Shown piece by piece: positions 56,921-64,000 of a stretch of DNA of 64,000 nt. Origin of the DNA: Candidatus Methylacidiphilales bacterium (GTDB lineage Bacteria > Verrucomicrobiota > Verrucomicrobiia > Methylacidiphilales > JANWVL01); contig JANWVL010000064.1 in NCBI GenBank assembly GCA_025056655.1, positions 1 to 64,000 of the forward strand, written 5' to 3'. How positions within the stretch are numbered: position 1 is the first letter of the stretch; each line of letters starts with the position of its first letter. The translations under genes and the position numbers were made by a program. The notes beneath the pieces are model-generated. The model searched no databases and was not told the DNA's origin. It saw only the letters and a program-made list of their open reading frames with translations.

Positions 56921-58102
56921 ATGTCTCAATCAAGCAGAGCCCCTTTCTCACCACCAATAGCCAAGCACGTCCTCAATATTCCACGTTCTGGCATCCGAGA
57001 TTTCTTTGAAATTGTGCAATCCATGCAAGATGTGATCTCCCTAGGCATTGGAGAACCCGACTTTTCAAGCCCAGAACACATCCGCCAGGCTGCAATAGAT
57101 GGCCTTCGAGCTGGCCGCACCGGTTATACCTCCAACTTAGGCATCCCTCGGCTCCGCAAAGCCATTTCACAATACCTCGCGCAATATTATCACGTCTACT
57201 ATGACCCTAGCTCAGAAATCATCGTCACAGCTGGAGTCTCAGAGGCTCTTGATTTAGCCCTACGCGCTATCATCGATCCAGGCGACGAAATCATTTATCA
57301 CGAGCCCTGTTATGTCTCCTACTCGCCCAGCATTCGGCTCTGTCATGGCATACCAGTGCCTGTGCAAACTCATCCAGAAAATTGTTTCGCACTTAAAGCT
57401 TCCCAACTCGAGCCCCACATCACTCCCCGCACCAAAGCTATTTTACTGAACTTCCCCACAAATCCGACCGGCGCAGCAATGCCTCAAGAAGAGCTAAAAA
57501 AAATCGCCGCCCTGGCTCAAAACAAAAACCTTCTCGTTATCACAGACGAAATCTACTCGGAATTAACTTACGAAGGACAACACACCTCCATCGCCTCCTT
57601 GCCTGGGATGAAGGAGCGGACGATCTTCCTACATGGCTTTTCAAAAGCATTCGCAATGACCGGCTTCCGAATCGGCTATGCTTGCGCACCGCCTGCAATC
57701 ACCGAAGCCATGATGAAAATCCATCAATACGCGATCATGTGCGCTCCAACTGCCAGTCAAGAAGCTGCCATTGAAGCCTTAAACGGCGACCTGACTGACG
57801 TTCAAAAAATGAAAGATCACTACCACAAGCGCCGAGACTACATCGTCTCCGCATTGAATGAAATGGGACTAGATTGTCACATGCCTCGCGGCGCCTTCTA
57901 TGCTTTTCCTTCAATAAAAAAGACTGGCCTAGACGCACAGACGTTTTCTCTTCGCCTTCTAAAGGAAGAAAAAGTTGCGGTCGTTCCAGGCACCGCATTC
58001 GGATCCCACGCTCATCAATACATCCGCTGCAGTTACGCCACCGGCCTTAAACAAATCGAAAAAGCTATGCAAGCCATGAAACGATTCGTAAATCGGCTAT
58101 AA
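56921..58102 (+). CDS. Class I/II PLP-dependent aminotransferase
   Basis: Fold-type I aminotransferase of 393 residues from the ATG chosen; a TTG 9 nt upstream is less likely. ISLGIGEPDFSSPEHIR, NLGIPRLRKAISQYL and NFPTNPTGAAMPQEEL are typical. HGFSKAFAMTGFRIGYA carries the PLP-binding Lys, and RCSYATG the substrate-carboxylate Arg. It is of the aspartate/alanine/aromatic type; the exact amino donor cannot be told. The pairing with an Lrp gene also occurs in archaea and Firmicutes. Confidence 0.93.
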   Translation: MSQSSRAPFSPPIAKHVLNIPRSGIRDFFEIVQSMQDVISLGIGEPDFSSPEHIRQAAIDGLRAGRTGYTSNLGIPRLRKAISQYLAQYYHVYYDPSSEIIVTAGVSEALDLALRAIIDPGDEIIYHEPCYVSYSPSIRLCHGIPVPVQTHPENCFALKASQLEPHITPRTKAILLNFPTNPTGAAMPQEELKKIAALAQNKNLLVITDEIYSELTYEGQHTSIASLPGMKERTIFLHGFSKAFAMTGFRIGYACAPPAITEAMMKIHQYAIMCAPTASQEAAIEALNGDLTDVQKMKDHYHKRRDYIVSALNEMGLDCHMPRGAFYAFPSIKKTGLDAQTFSLRLLKEEKVAVVPGTAFGSHAHQYIRCSYATGLKQIEKAMQAMKRFVNRL

Positions 58103-58112
58103 TTTTATTCTC

Positions 58113-58793
58113 ATGCCAACCCCTGAACTAGCGAAACCTATCGACTCCCTACAACTTCGCATCAACGAAATCTTCTACAGCATCCAAGGAGAAAGCACCT
58201 ATGCAGGACAGCCATGCGTATTTGTCCGTCTAACCGGATGCGATCTACGCTGCACATATTGCGATACACAATACGCATTCTATGAAGGAGAACGTCAGAC
58301 TATCTCCCAAATTTTAGCAACAATAGCCCAATACAATTGCCGCTTAGTTGAAATTACCGGTGGCGAACCTCTCCTACAACATAATGTCATCCCATTAATG
58401 AGCTTACTTTGTGACTTAGGCTACAAAGTTCTGATCGAAACCAGCGGCGCTCACGACATCTCACAGATTGATCCACGAGTAGAACGCATTATGGATCTAA
58501 AGTGCCCAAGTAGCGGCGAAGTGGAACGTAATCTTTGGTCTAATATTGCCCACCTAAAATCACACGACGAGGTCAAATTCGTGATTGGAACACAAGACGA
58601 CTATGAATGGGCCAAAGAAAAGCTCTTTGAATATCATCTCCATGTTCGCGTTCGGGCTGTTCTCTTTTCTCCAGTCTTCGAGACAATGAAGCCCGTTACA
58701 CTTGCTACCGCTATCCTCCGCGATCAGCTTCCCGTCCGCTTCCAAATCCAGCTTCACAAAATCATCTGGCCCTCAGCCACTCGTGGAGTCTAG
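58113..58793 (+). CDS. queE: 7-carboxy-7-deazaguanine synthase QueE
   Basis: Radical-SAM enzyme of queuosine/preQ0 synthesis, ring-contracting carboxytetrahydropterin. It is 226 residues. EIFYSIQGESTYAGQPCVFV is the family N-terminus and TGCDLRCTYCDTQYAF holds the cluster Cys43, Cys47 and Cys50 (C-x3-C-x2-C). EITGGEPLLQ is the SAM-binding GGE motif. It lies 10 nt after the aminotransferase. Other queuosine genes are not in the window. Confidence 0.95.
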   Translation: MPTPELAKPIDSLQLRINEIFYSIQGESTYAGQPCVFVRLTGCDLRCTYCDTQYAFYEGERQTISQILATIAQYNCRLVEITGGEPLLQHNVIPLMSLLCDLGYKVLIETSGAHDISQIDPRVERIMDLKCPSSGEVERNLWSNIAHLKSHDEVKFVIGTQDDYEWAKEKLFEYHLHVRVRAVLFSPVFETMKPVTLATAILRDQLPVRFQIQLHKIIWPSATRGV

Positions 58794-58860
58794 CTACATC
58801 TCAAGCACCCCCTGTTAAACTGAAGTTTATCGTCTATCAAAAAAATGCTATAGAGCTTTC

Positions 58861-60408
58861 ATGACCCCTGAGGATTTTCCTAAAGCCTACGAACCCCAGC
58901 GCGTGCAAGATCGCATCTATCAGGAATGGCTCGAAAAGGGCTACTGGCATGCCAACCCACGAAGCAATAAGCCCCCATTCTCCATCGTCATGCCTCCACC
59001 CAATATCACAGGAGTCCTCACCTTGGGACACGTTTTGAACAATACGTTGCAAGATATCCTCTGCCGCAGAGCTAGAATGCAAGGCTACGAAGTGCTCTGG
59101 CTCCCTGGCACGGATCACGCCGGCCTCGCCACACAGACGGCCGTTGAAAAAAACATTAAAAAAACTGAAGGCAAGACGCGTTTCGATTTCTCACGTGAAG
59201 CCTTTTTAGAAAAGGTTTGGGAATGGCAAAAAAAACACGGCAACATCATCATCGAGCAACTTAAAAAACTCGGATGCTCCTGTGATTGGCAACGCCAGCG
59301 TTTCACCCTCGATGAGGCATACACTCGAGCTGTGCAACGTGTATTCATTACACTCTATGAGCGCGGCTACATCTACCGCGGCTTGCGGATGGTGAACTGG
59401 TGCCCAGCCTCACTTACCGCTATTTCAGACGAAGAAGTGATCCCCAAGGCTCAAAAATCAACCCTATATTATATTGATTATATATTGGAAGACGATCGAG
59501 ATAAACTCACAGTCGCCACTACCCGCCCAGAAACAATCATGGCCGACGTCGCAGTAGCAGTTCATCCCCACGACGAGAGGTATAAAAAATATATCGGCCG
59601 AAACGTTCGCCGTCCCCTTGCTCCAGCTCTTATTCCAATTATTCCAGACCCTGCTATCGACCCAAAATTCGGAACAGGTGTTCTCAAAGTCACACCTGCC
59701 CATGACAAGCTAGACTTTGAAATTGGACAACGTCACAACCTTCCAATCATAGATATCCTCACACCAGACGGAAAAGTATCCTGTCCACAAGAGCCCGAAT
59801 TAGACGGCCTCGACCGCTTTATTGCAAGAAAACGCGCCGCTGAAATTTTACAATCTCGATCACTCCTATCAAAAGAAGAGCCCTACGAAAATAATGTTGG
59901 TTTTTCGGAGCGTGCCGATGTGCCCATAGAACCTCGCCTATCCTGGCAGTGGTTTCTGGATTACAAGAAAATGGCCAATAACAAAATGATTGAGCTAGCC
60001 TTGCAAGTCGTCAGACAGCGATTAATCGAGTTTGTACCATCCCATTGGGAAAAGGTCTACGCGCATTGGCTCGAGAATATTCAAGATTGGTGCATCTCCA
60101 GGCAGGTCTGGTGGGGGCATCGTATCCCAGTTTGGTATGCTCCAGAGGCTCCAGATCCTTCTCATCATGAGGTGCCCAAGCACCTGATTCGTTGCCAGAT
60201 CGAATCGCCTGGAGAAGGCTGGAAACAAGACCCTAACACACTAGACACTTGGTTTTCTTCTTGGCTCTGGGCTTTTGAAACAATGGATGAGGAGACCCGT
60301 CAAAAGTTTTATCCAACCAGCGTTTTAGTCACTGGGCCGGATATCATTTTTCTGTGGGTAGCCCGGATGATCATCGCTGGACTAGAATTCAAGCCAGGTA
60401 AAGTTTAG
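58861..60408 (+). CDS. valS: Valyl-tRNA synthetase, truncated before KMSKS
   Basis: N-terminal part of ValRS, 515 of the usual 880-950 residues. Present: the HIGH-type motif PPPNITGVLTLGHVLNN (TLGH at 54-57), the editing CP1 domain with TTRPETIMADVAVAVHP, and DTWFSSWLWAFE up to LVTGPDIIFLWVARMIIAG. It ends at LEFKPGKV, just before the region that should contain KMSKS, the catalytic end and the tRNA anticodon-binding domain. No other frame continues it, because the next gene starts 14 nt on. It could edit but not charge tRNA. It may be a pseudogene or duplicate, one part of a split enzyme, or an assembly join. Confidence 0.85.
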   Translation: MTPEDFPKAYEPQRVQDRIYQEWLEKGYWHANPRSNKPPFSIVMPPPNITGVLTLGHVLNNTLQDILCRRARMQGYEVLWLPGTDHAGLATQTAVEKNIKKTEGKTRFDFSREAFLEKVWEWQKKHGNIIIEQLKKLGCSCDWQRQRFTLDEAYTRAVQRVFITLYERGYIYRGLRMVNWCPASLTAISDEEVIPKAQKSTLYYIDYILEDDRDKLTVATTRPETIMADVAVAVHPHDERYKKYIGRNVRRPLAPALIPIIPDPAIDPKFGTGVLKVTPAHDKLDFEIGQRHNLPIIDILTPDGKVSCPQEPELDGLDRFIARKRAAEILQSRSLLSKEEPYENNVGFSERADVPIEPRLSWQWFLDYKKMANNKMIELALQVVRQRLIEFVPSHWEKVYAHWLENIQDWCISRQVWWGHRIPVWYAPEAPDPSHHEVPKHLIRCQIESPGEGWKQDPNTLDTWFSSWLWAFETMDEETRQKFYPTSVLVTGPDIIFLWVARMIIAGLEFKPGKV

Positions 60409-60422
60409 CCATAGATTACAGT

Positions 60423-61586
60423 GTGTCAGAAAGAGCGAGAATAAAAATAGCTGGCCTTGGAGCAATATCCGCCGCAGGAAACAGCCCTGAGGCGATCTTT
60501 GAGTCTATAGTCGAAAAACGTCGTCCTTTTACTCAGCGAGCCCAACCGCCCCTCCTCCTAGGATGGATAGATGATACCGCAATCGAGAAGCCACCCGTTG
60601 GCCTAAAAAACTGGCTCGGCACCCCACGTATCGCTAAAATAAGCGCCACTTCTGCCTTCCAAGCTTGGAAAGACAGTCATTGGCCTTTACCTGCTGAGAT
60701 ATTTTATCTCGGCACAGCTAGAGGCTGGAAAGTTAACGAAGAGTCCCCTTGGACAGAAAAGCTACTATGGACTCCCTGGACTTCTCTTACGGGCTACGTC
60801 GCAAGTGCCATCCAATGTTCAGAACAGGTTCTCTCTCTTCAAGCTGCATGCGCCTCAGGAGCCGTAGCCATCATCGAAGCCGCCCTGAAACTTTTAAATT
60901 CTCAGGCCAAGCGTGCTATCGCCGGCGGAGCCGACTCTGCATTATCCCCCGAGCAACTCACACCGCTCCAAAGGATGGGAATGATTGATGAGAGCACGGA
61001 TAAAGACAGACTTTCTTACCCTTTCAGTCAAAGCCCGAAAGGAATGATCCCAGCAGAGGGCGCCGCTTTTCTCGCCTTAGAGAAAATTTCAGACTCATTT
61101 AGCCCGGGTGATATCGAGCTAGCGGGTTGGGCGTGGAGAAGTGATCCTAAATTGCGTTGGGGAGAAAATGGCCAATGGATTGGTGAAGTCCTAGATTGCG
61201 CACTTCAAACAGCAAGGTGTTCACATCTTGAACTCGAAGCGCTCTGGGCGCACGGCTCTGGCACACCTACTAACGACAAACAAGAATGGGAAAACTTAGA
61301 GGCTTGGAGACAGAAGACTGGCTGTAAACGATTGATCCTACTATCCACCAAAGGAACAACAGGGCATGCGTTTGGCGCTACATCGGCAATAGAAGCAGCA
61401 CTGGCTTGTGTTGCCTTGCAAAAGAAAGTCTTGCCTCCCTGGGTAGGAGATCAAAAGGAAACTCGGCCAAGTTCATTGGTACAATTAATATCTAATCCGC
61501 AACCTATCGGCTCTCCATGGATCGCAACTTTATCCATGGGGTTCTGGGGGGAAACAGCAGCTTTGGTTTTCCGACGACACGATTAA
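60423..61586 (+). CDS. Beta-ketoacyl synthase (KAS II-like)
   Basis: Condensing enzyme of the FabF/FabB superfamily, 387 residues with a GTG start. The catalytic triad is present: Cys143 in AACASGAVAI, His277 in WAHGSGTPTNDK and His315 in STKGTTGHAFGATSA, with Lys310. The C-terminal GFGG motif reads GFWGETAALVF. It is divergent from standard FabF and somewhat short; relatives act in aryl polyene or other polyketide-like pathways. No acyl carrier protein or other fab genes are adjacent. It begins 14 nt after the truncated valS, exactly where that gene breaks off. Confidence 0.82.
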   Translation: MSERARIKIAGLGAISAAGNSPEAIFESIVEKRRPFTQRAQPPLLLGWIDDTAIEKPPVGLKNWLGTPRIAKISATSAFQAWKDSHWPLPAEIFYLGTARGWKVNEESPWTEKLLWTPWTSLTGYVASAIQCSEQVLSLQAACASGAVAIIEAALKLLNSQAKRAIAGGADSALSPEQLTPLQRMGMIDESTDKDRLSYPFSQSPKGMIPAEGAAFLALEKISDSFSPGDIELAGWAWRSDPKLRWGENGQWIGEVLDCALQTARCSHLELEALWAHGSGTPTNDKQEWENLEAWRQKTGCKRLILLSTKGTTGHAFGATSAIEAALACVALQKKVLPPWVGDQKETRPSSLVQLISNPQPIGSPWIATLSMGFWGETAALVFRRHD

Positions 61587-61587
61587 T

Positions 61588-62103
61588 TCAACGGAAAATA
61601 TTGATATCTTGCACCCAGCTACATTCGGGGATTCTTCCTTCTTCAAGATAAATTTCCATGATGTCGTAGCGATAATAGAGCTTTTGATGAGCAAAGAATT
61701 CGCGAATAAAAGCTCGCGAGGCCCTGAGCAAGTGCTTGCGTTTGCTTTGATCAACTGCATCGGAGGCACGCAGAAGAGAAGAAGGAGCCCTAGTTTTGAC
61801 TTCGACAAAAACCAGAGTCTTTCCCTGCAGAAAGACCAGATCAAGCTCGCCAATTTTCTGAATTTTGAAATTTCGGCAAACGAGTCGCATTCCTTTTTGG
61901 CGACGCAAAAAAGACTCTGCGACCCGTTCGCCATAGGCCCCGATTTCTTTCGCCGTCTTAAGATTCGGTGCACGCCGCCGATCGAACGGGCGTAAATGAT
62001 CGACGATGCTCTGGACAAGGGCCCCACTTCTTGAGAGCAGCCGCGTGATCTGCTGTGCCGTAGCCTTTGTGACGCGCAAAACCGTATTGAGGATAACGCT
62101 CAT
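61588..62103 (-). CDS. YraN family protein (UPF0102)
   Basis: Predicted nuclease-fold protein of the YraN/UPF0102 family, 171 residues. The conserved domain is about 48-165: EIGAYGERVAESFLRRQKG, CRNFKIQKIGELDLVF and TLVFVEVKTRAPS (the D-x-n-E-V-K nuclease-like motif). The first 47 residues are not conserved. From codon 10 to the domain I find no ATG, GTG or TTG, so translation must begin at 62103, or at the TTG at 62079, inside rnhB in another frame. The overlap with rnhB is 146 nt. Function unknown, often near rnhB. Confidence 0.85.
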   Translation of the reverse strand: MSVILNTVLRVTKATAQQITRLLSRSGALVQSIVDHLRPFDRRRAPNLKTAKEIGAYGERVAESFLRRQKGMRLVCRNFKIQKIGELDLVFLQGKTLVFVEVKTRAPSSLLRASDAVDQSKRKHLLRASRAFIREFFAHQKLYYRYDIMEIYLEEGRIPECSWVQDINIFR

Positions 62104-62590
62104 GCAGTTGCTCCATGATTGAATCCCGTGTCACCTTAGCAAGCACAGAAGCGGCAGCTATCGAAGGAAGTAGATCATCTCCCTTCTTAAAATAGACGGC
62201 ATTCATTTCAAATTGTCTCATGGGATTTCCGTCAATCCAGAGGCCTCCTGGTTGTGCTTCAAGATTTTGAAGGGCCCGATACATCGCAAGTTGCGTTGCT
62301 TTCAAAATATCGGACGCATCTATTTCCTGAGCTGTAGCGATTGCGACACTCCATACAAGCGAAGAGGAAGTTTTGAGTTGATCTGCTACAATTTTTCTTT
62401 GGCGAGGCGAGAGCTTTTTAGAATCACGTAAAAGTGGAACTTGTTCTCGCAGTTGTTTTCGATCGCGAATTAGCACTGCAGCCGCTACAACTGGACCAGC
62501 CCATGGCCCTCGCCCTGCTTCATCGAGTCCGGCAGCGTCTGGCCATCCGTATTTCTGGAGCAATTTGGGCTCAAGCTCCCAGTCCACCAC
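61958..62590 (-). CDS. rnhB: Ribonuclease HII
   Basis: Cleaves RNA in RNA-DNA hybrids, including single ribonucleotides in DNA. It is 210 residues with a GTG start. AAGLDEAGRGPWAGPVVAAAV contains the first catalytic D-E-x-G-R-G, and LLRDSKKLSPRQR follows. SIAAASVLAKVTRDSIM and YPQYGFARHKGYGTADH are conserved, ending in HRRSFTPV. It is 22 nt downstream of rplS. Its last 146 nt overlap yraN. Confidence 0.96.
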   Translation of the reverse strand: MVDWELEPKLLQKYGWPDAAGLDEAGRGPWAGPVVAAAVLIRDRKQLREQVPLLRDSKKLSPRQRKIVADQLKTSSSLVWSVAIATAQEIDASDILKATQLAMYRALQNLEAQPGGLWIDGNPMRQFEMNAVYFKKGDDLLPSIAAASVLAKVTRDSIMEQLHERYPQYGFARHKGYGTADHAAALKKWGPCPEHRRSFTPVRSAACTES

Positions 62591-62612
62591 AATTGCAAAG
62601 CTTTAGGGTAAC

Positions 62613-62987
62613 TTATTTTTTCGCCTTTTTCTCAACAGCCGATTTATCGAGAGTATCGACTGTTGTGGCCTCTTTACCTTTACGTTTCCGGATGTAGTAA
62701 AGCTTTGCTCGCCTGACTTTTCCTCGCTTCTCAACGACGAGCTTCTCTATTCGTGGTGAATGAAGCGGAAACACTCTCTCTATCCCTTCTCCAAAGCTTA
62801 TGCGGCGAACCGTAAACGTCTCATTCAGTCCACTACCTCGTCGCGCAATCACTAACCCAGAGAAAACTTGGATCCGCTCTTTATCTCCTTCGATAACTCT
62901 CGTATGCACTTTTACGGAATCACCGATTGAAAATTCAGGAATTTGCGGACGAAACTGCTCTTTTTCGATTTTCTTAAGTATATCCAT
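62613..62987 (-). CDS. rplS: 50S ribosomal protein L19
   Basis: Ribosomal protein at the 30S-50S interface, 124 residues. [58 protein letters not shown] and [19 protein letters not shown] are all L19 blocks. The C-terminal extension (about 108-124) is Lys- and Asp-rich and variable. It follows trmD by 22 nt, the common trmD-rplS pair; rpsP and rimM are not in front of it here. Confidence 0.98.
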   Translation of the reverse strand: MDILKKIEKEQFRPQIPEFSIGDSVKVHTRVIEGDKERIQVFSGLVIARRGSGLNETFTVRRISFGEGIERVFPLHSPRIEKLVVEKRGKVRRAKLYYIRKRKGKEATTVDTLDKSAVEKKAKK

Positions 62988-63009
62988 AATTGCCTCCTAT
63001 ATTTGAATT

Positions 63010-63684
63010 CTAAGGCTTATTTAACCTAGTTGCCTTTAGATGAGCCTGCTCTTTTCGCCAAGCACGAATTTTCTCATGATGCCCGCTGAGGAGAATTTCT
63101 GGGACTCTCCATCCGCGATATTCTGCCGGCCGAGTATATTGAGGCCCTTCTAACTCAAACGAGGACTCGCTGAAGGACTCCTCCTGAATAGATTTTTCAT
63201 TCCCTAAAACACCAGGTAAGAGTCGCACCGTGGCATCAATAAGAACTGCCGCCGCCAATGCACCATTTGTTAAAACATATGGCCCAATCGAAACTTCTTG
63301 ATCCACGAGATAATCAGCTACTCGTTGATCGACCCCCTCGTAATGCCCGCATATTAAAATCAAACGTTCAAGTTTAGACCATTCATAAGCAGTGGCCTGT
63401 TGAAACTGCCACCCGCTAGCCGAAAGCAGCACGACGTGCGCTTTACGGTTGTCCATAGCCCTCACTGCATCCAGAGCTTGTGCGATCACATCTACCCGCA
63501 AAACCATCCCTGGGCCTCCGCCATATGGAGCATCATCTACCGTCCTATGACGATCAAGAGCATAATCTCTTAGTTGATGAAGATACAGCTCTAGTCGCCC
63601 TTCTTTTCTTGCCCGAGCTATAATGCTCTCTGAGAGGGCTCCCTCTACAATTTGTGGGAACAGAGTGATAACATCTACACGCAT
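63010..63684 (-). CDS. trmD: tRNA (guanine-N1)-methyltransferase TrmD
   Basis: SPOUT methyltransferase making m1G37 in tRNA, which prevents +1 frameshifting. The ATG chosen gives 224 residues; TTG one codon upstream is possible. MRVDVITLFPQIVEGALSES, YGGGPGMVLRVDVI (knot region) and LICGHYEGVDQRVADYLVDQ with SIGPYVLTNGALAAAVLID form the SAM-binding trefoil knot. AEYRGWRVPEILLSGHHEKI is the tRNA-binding block. Confidence 0.98.
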   Translation of the reverse strand: MRVDVITLFPQIVEGALSESIIARARKEGRLELYLHQLRDYALDRHRTVDDAPYGGGPGMVLRVDVIAQALDAVRAMDNRKAHVVLLSASGWQFQQATAYEWSKLERLILICGHYEGVDQRVADYLVDQEVSIGPYVLTNGALAAAVLIDATVRLLPGVLGNEKSIQEESFSESSFELEGPQYTRPAEYRGWRVPEILLSGHHEKIRAWRKEQAHLKATRLNKP

Positions 63685-63713
63685 CAACGCAGAAAAAACA
63701 GCACAGTTAAAAC

Positions 63714-64000
63714 TTAGCGTTTCCCGACGATGTAGGAGGTCTGAGGCGGTATCTCGAGGACCATCTTCCCATTCTCAACCTTAACCGTTTTTCCCGATAT
63801 CAGCTCTTCGTAGTCCCCATCGGAAAACTCTGGAGCAACATCAAGCGTCAGAGTAGCCGGGGATAATTTGCGATTAAACGCTACGAGCACCCGATCCTGA
63901 AAATAAGCCCGCACATACGAATACGTCTCATCTTCAAGATGAACGACTCGCCTATGACCATATCGTAGAGCCGGATGAGCGTGCCTGATCCGCGCCACTC
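63714..64000 (-). CDS. C-terminal fragment of a GH13-like glycoside hydrolase (runs off window)
   Basis: The 3' end of a gene that starts beyond position 64000. The visible 95 residues contain RIRHAHPALRYGHRRVV, as in the end of the barrel of alpha-amylase or neopullulanase-type enzymes. A beta-sandwich C-domain follows (VLVAFNRKLSPATLTLDV), ending EIPPQTSYIVGKR. The first Met-like codon is GTG within the frame, not a start. The specific enzyme and substrate cannot be told; glgA at 24.9 kb makes a glucan role plausible. Confidence 0.6.
   Translation of the reverse strand, partial: VARIRHAHPALRYGHRRVVHLEDETYSYVRAYFQDRVLVAFNRKLSPATLTLDVAPEFSDGDYEELISGKTVKVENGKMVLEIPPQTSYIVGKR

Noticed and set aside
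60390-60430. Frameshift as explanation for the short valS
   Set aside because: No alternative frame carries KMSKS or later ValRS sequence; the next gene starts within 14 nt, so the 3' half is absent, not shifted.

Overview
The window reads as a chromosomal segment of a Gram-negative bacterium, most likely from the PVC superphylum and probably Verrucomicrobiota. This is an inference from overall protein resemblance: a Gld-type ABC/DUF4340 cluster, Lrp-like and COG2345 regulators, lipoproteins, LPS-type glycosyltransferases, ExbB/ExbD/TonB and a Rab-like GTPase. No rRNA or tRNA was found to confirm it. Genes are tightly packed on both strands. I see no insertion sequence, prophage, integrase or CRISPR array.

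Layout. 0.3-7.8 kb: phosphate scavenging, with a secreted alkaline phosphatase, a broken DUF1460 amidase gene, a cyclophilin and pstSCAB; PstC carries a very large extra domain. 7.8-17.1 kb: central metabolism with pckG, an AsmA-like protein, a COG2345 regulator, serA, a siroheme-decarboxylase-like double Lrp protein coupled to leuB, and accBC. 17.1-31.1 kb: envelope and carbohydrate genes (O-antigen ligase, EEP hydrolase, Rab-like GTPase, OppA-like lipoprotein, purA, glgA, murJ, two glycosyltransferases, smpB). 31.2-37.6 kb: rpe, lepA, an L,D-transpeptidase, a peroxiredoxin with a strong terminator, and atpA-atpG standing apart from the other ATP synthase genes.

37.6-41.4 kb: a minus-strand operon of oxidoreductase, prenyl synthase, squalene/phytoene synthase and acyltransferase, probably making an acylated terpenoid. 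41.4-46.5 kb: tonB-exbB-exbD-pyk and a double cyclophilin. 46.6-54.3 kb: six closely spaced plus-strand genes, GldA/F/G-like ABC parts, DUF4340, uppP and a CBS-regulated pyrophosphatase.

54.3-56.3 kb holds the most interesting module. A divergent winged-helix regulator faces sbtA (sodium-dependent bicarbonate transporter), which is followed after 6 nt by a lipoprotein that looks like an iota-class carbonic anhydrase. This would be a compact bicarbonate-acquisition unit. 56.4-61.6 kb: an Lrp regulator, an aminotransferase, queE, a valyl-tRNA synthetase gene cut off just before its KMSKS motif, and a ketoacyl synthase. 61.6-64 kb: trmD-rplS-rnhB-yraN on the minus strand, with yraN starting 146 nt inside rnhB, then the C-terminal end of a GH13-type enzyme running off the window.
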